DNA of 64,000 nucleotides from NCBI GenBank assembly GCA_013433145.1, contig CM024180.1, positions 8,312,001-8,376,000 on the forward strand. Reading direction: 5' to 3'. Of the stretch, positions 11,797 through 25,000 are shown one piece after another. The notes under the pieces are model-generated. The model did not search any database and had not been told where the DNA came from. It saw only the letters and a list, made by a program, of their open reading frames with translations. The DNA is from Ascaris suum (taxonomy: Eukaryota > Nematoda > Chromadorea > Rhabditida > Ascarididae). Numbering within the stretch: the first letter of the stretch is position 1; every line of letters starts with the position of its first letter. The translations under genes and the position numbers were made by a program.

Positions 11797-13081
11797 AAGA
11801 AATATACAAAGTGCAACATAGGCGATGGTCAATTAATCAAAAACAAACAGCTACTTCAGAGCAAAACAAATCGCATAAGCATTATTTCTCATAAATCATT
11901 TTTCGTTCATTAGCTCAATATAGGATCGAAACCAATGATGTTTTTATCATAGTTCTCAAGATTTTAATAGCGAAAGCCATTTTATTGGAAGAGAGCCTTG
12001 CACTATGGATAATTTCTAGAAAGATTGTATGCAAACATCAACGTACATTAATAACGGCATAAGTATGCAATGAGCGTTCGTTATTGGAAAATTTTTCACC
12101 ATATAATAGGTAAATATAATGAAGCAATAAATTTTAAAACCATGACAAGAGGATTTATTCAGAAATTCTTGAAAGAATTCCACATAATTTTCCAATGATT
12201 TTCCAATCCGAAATTTTTCCAAAGAAAATAATATTAGAAAAAATTCCACATGAAGGCAAATATTGTTTTTTGTGTTTAGCATAGACTCGTAGAACGATTA
12301 TGGTCGCCTTTGATATCAATTTGCTTTTAGAAAAAACAAAGAATTTGAATGATAGAGACATGTAAAGTGCGTTCGAAACAATGAAACGATAATGCTTAAG
12401 CATTTCATTAAAAAAAATAAATATATGTTTCGGCCGTCGAACCATTTGGAGATGTAAAGAAGAGTTAAGAATCCGTGGGAATGAGCTGGGAAGAATATGA
12501 AAAGAAGGCGAGGGAGTAACGGGAGAATGAGAGTGGGAAGAGATCGACAAACCAACTAATGCCCCGGATGAAGCCGCTTAAGTTTCCGCACTAATAATTC
12601 CTCGTTTCTTATCTTCTATAGATAACAATCAAACGATACGATGGTCGTTCATACTCACAGCGAACTAGTGTTAGAAACATAATAAAATATAATACTATAA
12701 CATATCTATTTTTTTAAAAAAAATTTGTCACAGCACCATGGGAGCTAGTTAAAAAATATGGGGACATTTATGTTTTATCTCCTCGGAAAATTTTTCGAAG
12801 GAAAATATATTAAAATTCAATTTTTCAGCTACTACTAATAATAAAACCCTGCTAGCTAGGATCTTATATTATTGAAATGGAATCGATCACATTGTTAAAT
12901 ATCGCTAAAAATTTGCACGCATTTGAATGAATTTCAATGTCGGTTTCAAGAAAAAGAGAACAGTGGAAAAATGACATGCAAATAACGTTGTAAATTAGCC
13001 ACAGCAAATTTCCTTGTTAGTTATAACACAACGCATATGAATGCCATATATATGAAACGAATAAAAAAACATAAACGAAGA

Positions 13082-16000
13082 TCAAGACTTGAGGTCTTGT
13101 TTACGAATTAAATCCGCATATTTAGCATCCAGTTCGATAAGTTCTTGATGTGTTCCATGTTCGGCAACTTTACCGTTCTCAACAAAGAAGATATGATCAG
13201 CAAACTGAATCGACGAAAGACGATGCGCCACCGTTATACAAGTTCGACCCGCACTTGCTTTATCAAGTGCTTGTTGTACTGCCTACAAAAGAAAACTGCT
13301 TGTACTTAAATTTTGTCCAAACAAATAAAAGATACCATATCACATTGCACAAGCTCTCTTTTTCCATTAATAGAAAATTTCGGCGTTCGTACTACAGATG
13401 TTTAAATAGCCCTCCCCTTCCTCCCGCACCTTTGACATAAACATCCCCTTCAAGCAACCCACTTGAAACACTTATAACATAATTCGAATATATTTCATAA
13501 CATAATTCATAATTATAACATAATTCGAAAACAGTTCTCGATGAAATATAAAAATTAAATAGAACTTTTCCCCAGTATCGCTCCCTCCCCCTTCACCTCC
13601 CGTCTTTGCGAAGTATAAAATGAAATAGTACTTTTCCCCAATATTGCTCCCCCTTCACCTCTCATCTTTGCAAGTGAGACTTTGTCTCAGATCATATGAG
13701 CAGAGTTATACGATGACTATATGAATTTTAAATTCGTTTACCTTGATGCAAGCTGTGTACCGTATATTTTAAATATAACTGGTGCAGCCGGTCGCTGCAT
13801 CTGCGCTCTACCCTCCCTCTTCCCCTACCCCTCGATCTTCCTCTGATACAGCAACCGTTAAAAAGCTGATGATCGTCCTTCAGATGGCGATCGTTCCACT
13901 CTTTCAAACTTATAGTGAAATACATAGAAAGTACTTGCAAGTGACACTGCTAATGACATTCCAAAATAGATTATTTATGTGTACACTTACTCTTTCACTA
14001 TCCGCATCGAGTGCACTAGTAGCTTCATCCAGAAGTAATATTTTTGGGTTTCTTATCAATGCTCTCGCTATTGCGATTCGTTGTTTTTGCCCTCCTGATA
14101 ACTGCGCTCCACGTTCACCCACTTCTGTATCGTAACCCTGAACGAACAACACATCAATTATTGAAAAAAACTTAGCTTTTTATTAATTTTGAGGAAAAGA
14201 TTGCCAAATATTGAAAACATGAAGATCCCGATAAATTTTTTTTGGAGGAAGGGAGGAGAGTTGGACGAACAGTTGTGATCTATAAAATACTTTTTCTTTT
14301 TCTTCGCCTCACACTGAGAACCAAGAAATACTCAAATTTCCGATTGAAAGAGAGTAAGATCTCCTTTGCAAACGTTAATCTGAGCATTCAGTTTTATATA
14401 AAACCAACGATAATTCTGACTGACAAAAGTTCTAGCAAAAGATGAAATTTCCGTTTCCTTTCTATTCCATGAAACTAAAAAGATTCCTCAATAGTGCAGT
14501 TTTATGAGATCGCTGGACTAACAAATTCTGGGCATGAGAACTGCCTTACTTTTCCATTTCCCTCTCCTCCTTCCCATTCTAATCCCTCCTCTCCTCCTCC
14601 TTTCCCTCCCCTTCTCTCCCCCGTGTTCTCTCTTTATTGAAAGATAGCCAAACATCCGTAAAAAGACTAGCTTCACCTTTGGGAAAATTCACTGCTCTCT
14701 GTCGAAAGAACGAGAAATGACAGCCATAGTCGATGATCTTCATATTTTTCACTTTATCTTGTTCCATGCAAACTTGGAAAAATACTTTTCTCACACATAA
14801 TTTGCTTTTTTTTCTTTCAAAGTAAAGTGTGCGGCAATAAATTAGAGAATACGGAACGAGAAAAACTTACTGGTAGCCACCATTGACTTAATGCTTTTAT
14901 TATTACCCGACAACTTGAAACAACCTCTGGGGCTCTATTAACAACTAATGTACCAAAATTTGAAACCATACAACGAAACGCCCACCATAGGTGCTGCTTC
15001 AATAAAGGCTTGTGCATTTGCCATCTTGCAAGCGTTACGTACATCCTCCATTGTTTTACCGCATGTACCAAGAAGGATATTCTCGGCTATCGTACCGTGA
15101 AATAAGACTGGCTCTTGACCGACCAATGCCATATGCTCACGTAGATATCGCAACGAGATACCAGGGATCAAATTACCGTCGACTTTCTAGAACATAATCT
15201 AATAGAAGGTGGGTTAATGGATGCTTCCCTTGATCGACAAGGTTCATCACCGCTAATTTATGCAACGACCCATCATCACCTGTCTATGGCGTTTCGCTAC
15301 TTCATTTCTTTTTCCAATGAAAGCCAATTTCCGCATAGCTTCTTTATTCGTTGAGGCTACTCAACACTTCATACCATTTTTAACGAGTTGTTGATGATCT
15401 TTAGCATATTGCTACATAAAGGTATCATGGTCAAGTTGCTAAATGAAGGTTTTGAAGCTCCAAGCTAGGGAATTCCCTAAAGATTTCAGTATAATAAGCA
15501 TGTTATCCTTGCAATCAAGTTCTAAGGTAAAGATAAGCAGTAAAAAAATTGAATTCATCCGATTTAAAAGCCACTCAGCAGATTGAATAGCTTCATATAA
15601 CCGGAGGATATATGCTTTCTTTTACAACAGCGTAATAAACTCAGGAGTTTTTAATACATGAAGTACTGTAACTATAAGTAACTGACCACATTCCCATCAC
15701 TGAATTGGTAGAAGCGTTCCAGCAAAGAGATAACCGTGCTTTTGCCACTACCTGATGGACCAACAATTGCAACTGTCTGACCCTGAAAGAACTGTTGATG
15801 AACCATCGTCGTGGATATTTTTCCAAAAAATCTTATAACATCGTAACTAAATACATTAAACATTGCGAGAATAAAGTGCGTCAAGGTGATCCTAGCTCAC
15901 GGGCAAAAGCATAATCCACCCTGGCGTCGGTGATCCAGCAATAGAATGTCGGACTGCCACGCGGGCTGCCCGGGCTCAAATCCCGACCGAAGCAGGTCCT

Positions 16001-19000
16001 CTTGATGAACCCCATAACTCCGCTTCTTCTCAACGCCTAGGGCATGACAGGATCACTGTTAGTGCAAATTGCGCTGACAAAAATTAGAGGTGTTTGAAAG
16101 TAACATAACTGGTCAATCAAAGAGGGAGTCGAGCAGTGATGAAGATTTCAACGCTGTCCGGGGCGAGATAAGATATGCCTTTCATGTGGGCGGAAAATTT
16201 GCGAAAATATGAACAATCCAAAGAAAAATGAAATTTGTAAGTACCTTGAGTGCTGTGAACGAAAGCCTGTTGAGAATACTCTGATTCGGTCTTGTAGGAT
16301 ATGAGAAGCGAACGTTTTTGAATTCTACCTTACCATCAATATGCTATAAGGAAGAAATATCTTTAAAATCTGTGGCAAAAACAATACTAAAATATTCTAA
16401 CAGAATGACAAATTTTCACTTTGCGGGAAGTTGTGTTTAAACCAAAATCAACATAAAATTAGATTGGTTTCTTCGTTAAGAATTTTTCACTGAATGAGTG
16501 AATTACGACATTGTAGCTTACAATATCTATACAACTCGAAATATTCGATTATTTAGAAGCGTCACATTTTGCAGACTACCGACTACAATCATGTCCACTG
16601 AGCAAGAAACTTTACGCAAGCTTTTGAGTAATGCAGGGAATTTTCGCTCAAACTGACATACCGTGCTTTTCTCTCATAGTTGACAGAAATTCGGTATATA
16701 CAGGACGCGAGAGAATTCAAGATCACTTTTGCTTAGCTCATTCCTCTTTCTTTTCCAATGTTGCGCCGATGGCTGATGTCTCTATTTCTGTTGTATAGTT
16801 TGCTTAAATATTTTTCTTTTTCTGCTGTTGCAGTCTCTTCCGCTTCTTTGAAAATCCATAAGTACTTTCTTATATGGGGAAAAATAACACATGCTTTTCA
16901 ACAATCGAACACTCCTCAAAAACAACACACCGGCCGCTGTCCGCCATCAATATCGCCTGTAGTACTCTTTGCGTTGATAATTCTAAATAACGAGTCAGAT
17001 GCTGGTGCAGCCAAAATAAATGTATTTAAACAACCAGAAACCATAATTAGCGCCCATCCACCAGTTGTTATTGAAACTGCTGCCCTAGAAAACCATAACC
17101 GTCGAATAATTCGTAAATTCAAGTTGAAATTTTCCTGACATAATTCAACTAAGAAAAAAGACACTCACTAAAGATTACATCATCTCTTTTGCTTCCTTCA
17201 TAATTCCTAATTGCAACATATAAATTACATGAATCAAAGTTCATTGAGTCTTAAATTAGGCTCATATACTTTTATATAATGAAAAATCCGTTGAAAACAG
17301 GAACTAATCGCGTATTCCATAATGAAGAGCATCGAGACATTTTTGAAACTTCAAAGGTTTCCGGTTGAAACAATGAAATAATATATTTGCTTGTCAAATA
17401 ATGCATAGCGTTCAGCAGCCTAAATGAATAGAAAAATAAAAATAACTGCATAAAAATGAACGGAATAGGACCACAAATCTTTTTTCCCACCAACAAGATA
17501 ACCTCCCTTAATTTCAGTTAATAAAAGAGTGCTCATAAATTGTCAATCTATCATCACAAACCTTTATTTACTCGACGAGGAAAGAAATAGATCTACAAAA
17601 TTGGAACTGCAACTTGCATCGGAAAAAACTTTCGTTTTTTTAAATCAAATGTTGATTATGAAGCCAAAAAAAAATCAACGTGGAATTTACGTGAACACAT
17701 TTGCCGGTGTTGCAAGTCCATGATAGATAAGTGATATGCCAAGTGCATAAGAGGCCATATCACTGAAATACATAAATGAAGAGGTGACCGCAAATAATAA
17801 CGCCTCATAGGGACCACTCTTCTTTTGATATTTTAATGCGTTTCGAAGCTGCTCATCGTATTCGACGTGGAAATGCTCTTCACGAGTAAGTAATTGTATT
17901 GTTCGGACTTGCTCGACTATTTCGATTGCCAACTAAAAACACATTAGATCGCTAAATTGTTAATATATGACTAACGATATAAGAGCACATAAAGGAAATG
18001 AGATAGGAGTGAGGAGGGTTAGAAAACGAAACAAATGAAGCAAAGAGGGACGAAATAATGATAAATACCCGAATAAGCACCTAAGACTCACGGCTAGTAT
18101 ATTGCTAACTCTCAAATTCATACAACCAAAAAGTTAGGTACAAGTGGAGGACATGTTGGTTTAGCTGGACGCCAAGCGGGTGCCACAAATAGGACATCGG
18201 CCTCAACCTTAGTCTTCAACCTTATCACTTCAGTTTCCATTAGCAACTACGTAACGTGACACCTTGCCTGTGCATATTCCTCACAGATACAAAAACGGCT
18301 GGTGAACTAGCATTTACGCCGACCAGGACTCCTAACAAAATCGAGACGACTCGAAATGTGTCCTTTTTTCCACTGTAAAGGAAAAAAAAACAGAAAATGC
18401 GAGAGAATTAACCTGCCCAGTGAGATCATTATTTATAGCCTCATCGTTACAATGTTGCATCCGACTAGCAGTAAAGTATTGACCTATCACGAGTAGAATA
18501 AGGCAAGCCGTTCCTAGTAGACCAATTTCCCAGGAAAAAATCAACGCCGCAATCATCATAGCAATAATCGCAGCGAAATTATTAACAATTTGCATCATTC
18601 GTGAATCAAGTGCCTGTAAAATGTTCTTCACATGTACCGTAACATTTCAATTAGAAACAGGGGGGTTGTATTTCATAATTTTTTTTCTTTCGTTTTTCAC
18701 GTTTGCAACAGTCATTGAATTTGACCATAACACTTTTCCACAACAATTGATTTATTAAACATTCCTCAAAAATTGACAAACGAACAAGTAAAGGTGTTTG
18801 TAGAAATATGGCAACCGTAGACATTTATTCGAAGAAAATGACTAGAACAACAAAAAATATTATAGTAATCTAGATAAGATGGTTTTTCCCCGACCCTCCC
18901 CCCTCCCCCAACCCACCGATCCCCAACTACTTCCATATAAGTCGTTAATCGAAATTGCAATGACTCAACCAGTCAAGTAATTCAATGATGGTGTCAGTGG

Positions 19001-22000
19001 TTAATTTCTTATTGTTGCTGCACGCATAATATTTACTTTAGAAAAAAACGGCTTTATGTAGCATGTGTTGTGTTGACTTATGCCCATAGGACGGAGGTGA
19101 ACTATTTATGAGCTGAGCAACACTTATATTCCGCCCTAAACCATATACCTTCAACAATTTTTTTGCCTTACCGAATTTAATCAATTATTAAAATATACTA
19201 AACTATACGGGCATCAAGATGGACTATCGATGAGGTCAACATAATGATGAATATTAAAAAATTTGCATCTCATCAAAACACATTAATCCTTTTAGGTTCA
19301 AAAAATAAGGCAGTTTTAATAAAAATAAAAAAAAACAATAAAGTTTCACTAGATTTTAATTTGAATATAATAACAATGATAAAAACAATTAAAGAGGAAT
19401 AAAAAAGCCAAGAATCATTCAATAATCAATAACATACTATAAAGGTATTAAATACTTACTGCTTTAATATTTGGCGCATCGGTTGATATTCTCGTCACGA
19501 TAATAGCATGACTTCGATGAGGGTCATCGAAATAACTTGCATCTTGATAAAGAACATTACGTAGTGCTCGAAGCCTTAATGAATCGACAATACTTTCGGC
19601 TGCCCATCCAAAAGAGAACGTCTTAAAGATATTTGAATTACTTATCGGGAATATTAACGAGACCTTGTTGCTGAATTATTTCAATCTATTCACCGTAAAA
19701 TAAGTAACACAGGCATACTTTAGATCCTATAGACAAAACTGTTATTTTGAATTTTTTCCACCATTTTTTCGGTCGGTCATCCAGACTCCTGTCGATCAGT
19801 AACAGTAAGGAGTTTCCCCAACTGGTCCGACCTATGCTTAACGATTAAACTGAAACGATGAGCAACATAGATGCGAATAGAAACACTTCGCAGATATTCG
19901 GCCATATTGTTACGGACGTGAAACTTTTAAAAATTGACGTTTTGAATATGATTTACATCCATAAATTTTATTACTTATTGACATTCAAAGGCTGACGACT
20001 GACGGTAATTTTTAGCAAAATCGATGCAGACGAAAGCGGAACAATGGAAAATTTGAGTGAAATATTATGTTTAAGAAAATTTCAGCAGCAAAAACGGGGG
20101 GAAACTTCCACTAGAATTAAGACTCAGAATCTTGAGCTAAAAATGCCAACAATTAGATGATAACAAAACGTCGGCTTTTGCCCTCTCTGATCTTTAATTG
20201 CCAAATCAGGTAAACCGGCAATGAATTGCACAGGTGGAAAACAGGTCATATACTCCATAAACAGCGCAAACGTACACCTTGTACAGGATACAACTAGCTG
20301 CATTGTGCAAGGCACAATTAGTACAAATAAAGAAACGATAATTGAATAACAATAAGAACAAAAATGAATACAGTCAATAAACATACAGCAGAAAATAACG
20401 CTATAAGGCATGCAAATCCAAGTGCTATATAGGCGATGAACACGTTGAGAAGCTCCCGCATCATCACATTCTCGTCGTCGCTCGCAAAACCATTGAACGA
20501 GAATTTAAATATGAGAGCATATGCTGGCAATTCCATACCTCGTATCGCCGAAAGAACAGTTGCAGCGATCAACTTACCAAAATTACCGCTCTTCGTGTAT
20601 AACTGCCATAAACCTTCACGATGTTTTTTACGACTCTGAAATATTTCGTTCGTCGAAACAAGATTTGCGTACAAAACATAACCAGTATTTATGAATATTA
20701 AAACTACTGTGGCATGCACATTTTATTTCAAAGTCTAATCCATCACCTGAGTGTATCAGAAGGAATTTTGTCATTTAATTTCATTAAAAGTTACGAGAAT
20801 GAAATCGGAACCTATGTATGAGAATGAGTTTGAAACTAAAATAGTAAATATAAAAGGAACTTCAGTTATCGATCACCCCCTACCTGTAGTCATCAGCAAC
20901 TCTTCATTCTCTTATAACTATAGATATTCGAAACCATAAAATCATTGAAAAACGATACGCGAAATAAAATAACAAATAAAATATGTCACAAATGAAATAT
21001 GGGAATAAAATTATAAAACATAGTTGGATACATTCAGAAGAAGTTATAAATACAAACAATCCCATACCTGTTTTTCATCGACCAAAATTCCAGGCTCTGT
21101 GTCCTCTCGTTCTTCTATGATTACTTGCTGAGTTGGCCGCGAAATTCGACTCGATTCCATAAAACTACATCTTGCAAAATGGGATGATGAGATACTCGAG
21201 ACTGACACCTTCCGCTGACCTGATTGCGTACTGCTGCAATTTTATTGCCAAGATTAGAATATAAAAGAATACTTTATGAAAACATGTAAGCATATACACG
21301 TTAATTTCGACGCCAATTACCTGCGCGCTTTCTTATCCAGGTGTGATGCAAAAGTTGATCACCTATAATACGTGGAAAAACGTAGCAAAGAAGGAATGGG
21401 AAGCGTGCTTTCTGGAATTTTCAGTGTTAAGTCGTGTTAAATCGAATAACTGTAAAAACAGTCGAGCAATGGCGACAGAAAGCATTAAGTAAACACATGT
21501 TTTTGCAAAAAACGCTACTCGAAACTTCCATTCTCGTTTGCACCTTGCAGGTAAAAGATTTGCAAGTTTGCACTTTCGTGAACATATGCAAATTTATGTG
21601 ATGCTAAAAAAAATTGAATGAGCATACGTGGTTCTTTCAAAAGAAGCGAGTGTTTCGTCGACTTCGGCTGTATACGTAGATCCCTTTTTGCCTGATTCTT
21701 CCTCCTCTTTGAACTTCTGTGATTGTACAAGGGCCGCGTATATGCCACCATCCTTTTCCGCTAGCTCTTTATGAGTGCCTGTATTTGTAAAAGCGTCGAT
21801 TATATTAAGTATATTAATTTCTATAAAACGACATCAAGACATATCATACAATTTCTACTGCTTCATAAATCTCATTTTTGTAATATAGAAATAGGAGAAT
21901 AGTTTAGGCGATTTTATCCTTTCCAATGCCTAGCGTTTTTTTTTTTTGATACAAATAATAGTCAGTAAACATGCATTTTCAGTTCAAAAAAAAAAAATTG

Positions 22001-25000
22001 AAACGGATAGAAAGCATTAAGTAATCGTGACTTAGAAACTTTTTGTAAAATTATCCACTCATATCAAAATATAAAATCTTATTGAGATTAATTTTGATAG
22101 TTAAGTGAACGAAAATGCTCTCCAAACAGTTACTAAATGATGACAAGCTTTAAGATGAATGCGAACATTAATCCACTGAGAATAGCATTCTGTATGAGCA
22201 GTTTTCAATTCAGTTCAATTCGGTTCAATCCAATTATAAAAAGTTCGCATAGTATACACTAAGACTTAGGCTTCTCGTAGTCGAAAAAATACTGGCCAAT
22301 TTTTCCACGATCATCATCACAAATTAAAGCCACCTGTGTTCTTTCGAGAAACAATAAAAATCTTCTCAAAAAAGCACGCGAAGAGTAGAGGAATTAAGTA
22401 ACCAGTAAGACAGCTACGCTAATGTTGGCGCGATTATCATGATAACTTCCGGGTTAAACTCTTAACCAGCAGCTCCGGCTTGACTTTGGATTGCTTTTGG
22501 ATCAAAATTGTGTGGTGATGGCTACCGATGAATTACACTCGAACCATTCCAGTCTGAGTAATTGACAAACAGTCGAGGGATGCTGGTGGAATTCCAACTA
22601 AGCATAAGTATCGGAGAAGAAAAGTTAGCACTGCATCTGCAAGCATACCAATCTCTGCAACTTTGCCATGATTAAAGACAATGATCTGATTGGCATCTCT
22701 TAATGTCGATAGACGATGTGCTATCACAATCGTTGTACGCCCCTTCGAAGCCTAAACAATGATAAGAGCTTTCTATACGTATCCTCTCAACTGTACACAT
22801 TTAACTGAAAACGATCAAAAATGCCCCGTATCAGCTGTGTTCTTCATGTTTTGTATCACAGGTGCACAGAGCATTATCGAAAGGCCTTCAACACCTGCTG
22901 TTGACCCAACTGAAAGATTGCATAAAGACCCATTTCGAAATACAATATATGGACCCATCTTGAAATAATGTATTCCTGTATGGCCTCCTTATTTGGTCTG
23001 TCCGATGAAAGGTTAGTCGAGAAAGTTTTGACGAGAAGCCAAAGACTCGTATCTTCAAAACAAGTTATAAGAGAATATTGAGAAATGTTTCATCCGTGCT
23101 GCTCTTCGTGGCCCATACCAGTGAAAGTAAATTACCAAGCTAAAAATCCTTAACCTGGAATCATTGAAACATCACAGACTCAGAGTTGACCCGATTTTTT
23201 CTCATAAGGTTAGGTTCAACTATTCCGATACAGCACTCTTTCTATCAGCTAAAAAATGTTACGGTGCAAAGAACTTTCTCTACAGAGAGCTTCCGATTCC
23301 GTGGTGTGGAGTCTGGAATCTGCTTCTTTCCGATATCATTAATGTGCCTCTTGTGAATTAAATGTCTACTTACCTAGGTTATGTTTTTCTCCTTTTTGCT
23401 GTTTATGCTCACATACTTTGGTGTATTTTCCCGCCTCGAGGGCTTGAAGTAAATAAACGAATAAATAAATGATTATATAAGTAAATAAACAAAATTAAAT
23501 AAATAAATAAATAAATAAATAAACAAATATTTAAAATTTCAGAAAAGAAGATTGCTGTACCGGATCCGCTTGAGCACTGGTTGCATTCTGATAAACTAAC
23601 TTTAACAGTGCAATCTATAGTGTAACATCTTTCATATAAATCAAGATAAACAATAAGATCGGAACATACGATATGGGAATCTTTTTTCATCTCATAGTCA
23701 CACCGATTGAGCAATAACTAAGAAACTATGGATTTTACGGAAATTTTCACTGCATAACAAAATATAGGAAATGCAAACGAAAAATTCGATTGCTTGTATT
23801 CCACTCAGCTGCTCTCTTCACAGATCGGGCAATGGTCAGACCGATGATTTTAGGAATTTTTGACCTCCGACGATCAATTAATGAATGAATGATAACTGGT
23901 AGGTCATAAACTATACTCAACTGCTTTTCTATTTTCCCATTTTTCCTTGTTCCTCTCTTGTAATTGATAGAAATTACTTGTTGGTTTACGAAGTTTTTAA
24001 TTAATATATCTTTATTTTTGTTCGCTTAGAAGTTGCAACGGTTGAATTCGTCTGAATCATCGAATCTTACCACCAAAAAGATGACTTCCGATGTACTGGG
24101 ATGATTTTTCTGCAGTTTAGGTCACGTATTACGGAATGGACAGGATCACTATTAGTTGCAAAATTTTCAACACTGATGTCGCTCAAAAACAGCATTTAAC
24201 ATTTCTGTGAGGTATGATCGAGGTATGATTAAAAGACCTGATCGAGGTGTGAAGCGTCTTTTTGATTATTAGCTATCCTACCTGGCTAAATGACTACAGT
24301 TCTAGTCACTGTCGCTCTTTACGTTTCTCTTATACCTGCCACTTCTTTACAATTTTCTGGCAATAAGTTTTGGTTAACCTTTTTGAGAGCATTCTGAACG
24401 ACGATTTCACTTTCGGCATCTAGTGCGCTAGTCGCTTCATCAAGCAACAAAATCCGTGGATTCCTTGCGATTGCACGTGCTATTGCAATTCGCTGCTTTT
24501 GACCACCCGATAGCTGTACACCTCCAGCGCCGATCAACGTTTCATACCCCTGAATCAGTACGCTATGAGATACAACATCCCTTCCGGGAGCTATTAAATC
24601 GACAGTGACATTGAATCGCTTGAGCAAACTGCTAGCTAAAAAGCAAGACAAGTGCATTTCAATCCAATCACTGAAGCTCTTTCTATAATGATCCCTTGAG
24701 TTAAGGTTGCTTAGTAAGCAGCCGGCTGGTTAACAAAATTTGACCCACTGCAGAGGTGCATTATCATATGGGCTTCTAAAATGAATATACTACCGTCGTT
24801 CACCGGAACTCAGTTCTAGAATGTGACAGGATTTGTTATTAAGGTAAGGTATGGGTGGCGTTTCCGTTGCTATATTAGTGCAGCAGATTTCATCATCTAT
24901 CAACACCTTTCTTCATCACCGCCCCTTCTAATATAGATGAATCTGAAAAATTTGCGGATAAGCCCAAGGACTTATAAAAGAGGAAAAACAATAACTTCTA

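Larger units (their letters stand above)
9651..13081. other. Intergenic stretch between BRI3-like gene and P-glycoprotein 3' end
   Basis: An AATAAA at 9738-9743, about 90 nt after the BRI3-like stop, is a likely polyadenylation signal. A perfect 25-bp tandem duplication lies at 10166-10215. A GC-richer stretch at about 11570-11830 has a minus-strand open frame (next feature). The two genes point toward each other, so this is a convergent 3'-3' interval. I see no exon chain in the remainder. Confidence 0.55.
13082..16343 (-). other. Exons encoding NBD2 of the P-glycoprotein
   Basis: Exon 21 (16245-16343) has [18 protein letters not shown]. Exon 22 (15687-15782) has Walker [10 protein letters not shown]; exon 23 (14986-15186) has the Q-loop [12 protein letters not shown]. 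Exon 24 (13991-14137) has the signature plus Walker B, and exon 25 (13082-13282) has TVAHRLSS and the stop (…QDLKS). Exon boundaries only partly mirror those of NBD1: the introns before the ABC-signature exon and after the D-loop region fall at similar places, but the Walker A loop is in mid-exon here and at an exon end in NBD1. Confidence 0.93.

Noticed and set aside
13782..14135. Plus-strand ORF opposite P-gp exon 24
   Set aside because: Antisense shadow of the NBD2 signature/Walker B exon.
15641..15826. Minus-strand ORF overlapping P-gp exon 22
   Set aside because: It lies in a different frame from the one encoding Walker [10 protein letters not shown].
15922..15990. A functional tRNA gene
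   Set aside because: A/B-box-like words are present, but the acceptor and D stems do not pair by eye; treated as a SINE-like element.
21321..21362. Counting this segment as a constitutive P-gp exon
   Set aside because: It places TGA immediately after exon 14, whereas skipping it joins exons 14 and 15 in frame (AC|C).
23449..23527. A CRISPR-like or structured tandem array
   Set aside because: Simple TAAA microsatellite with no spacers. No CRISPR array was seen anywhere in the window.
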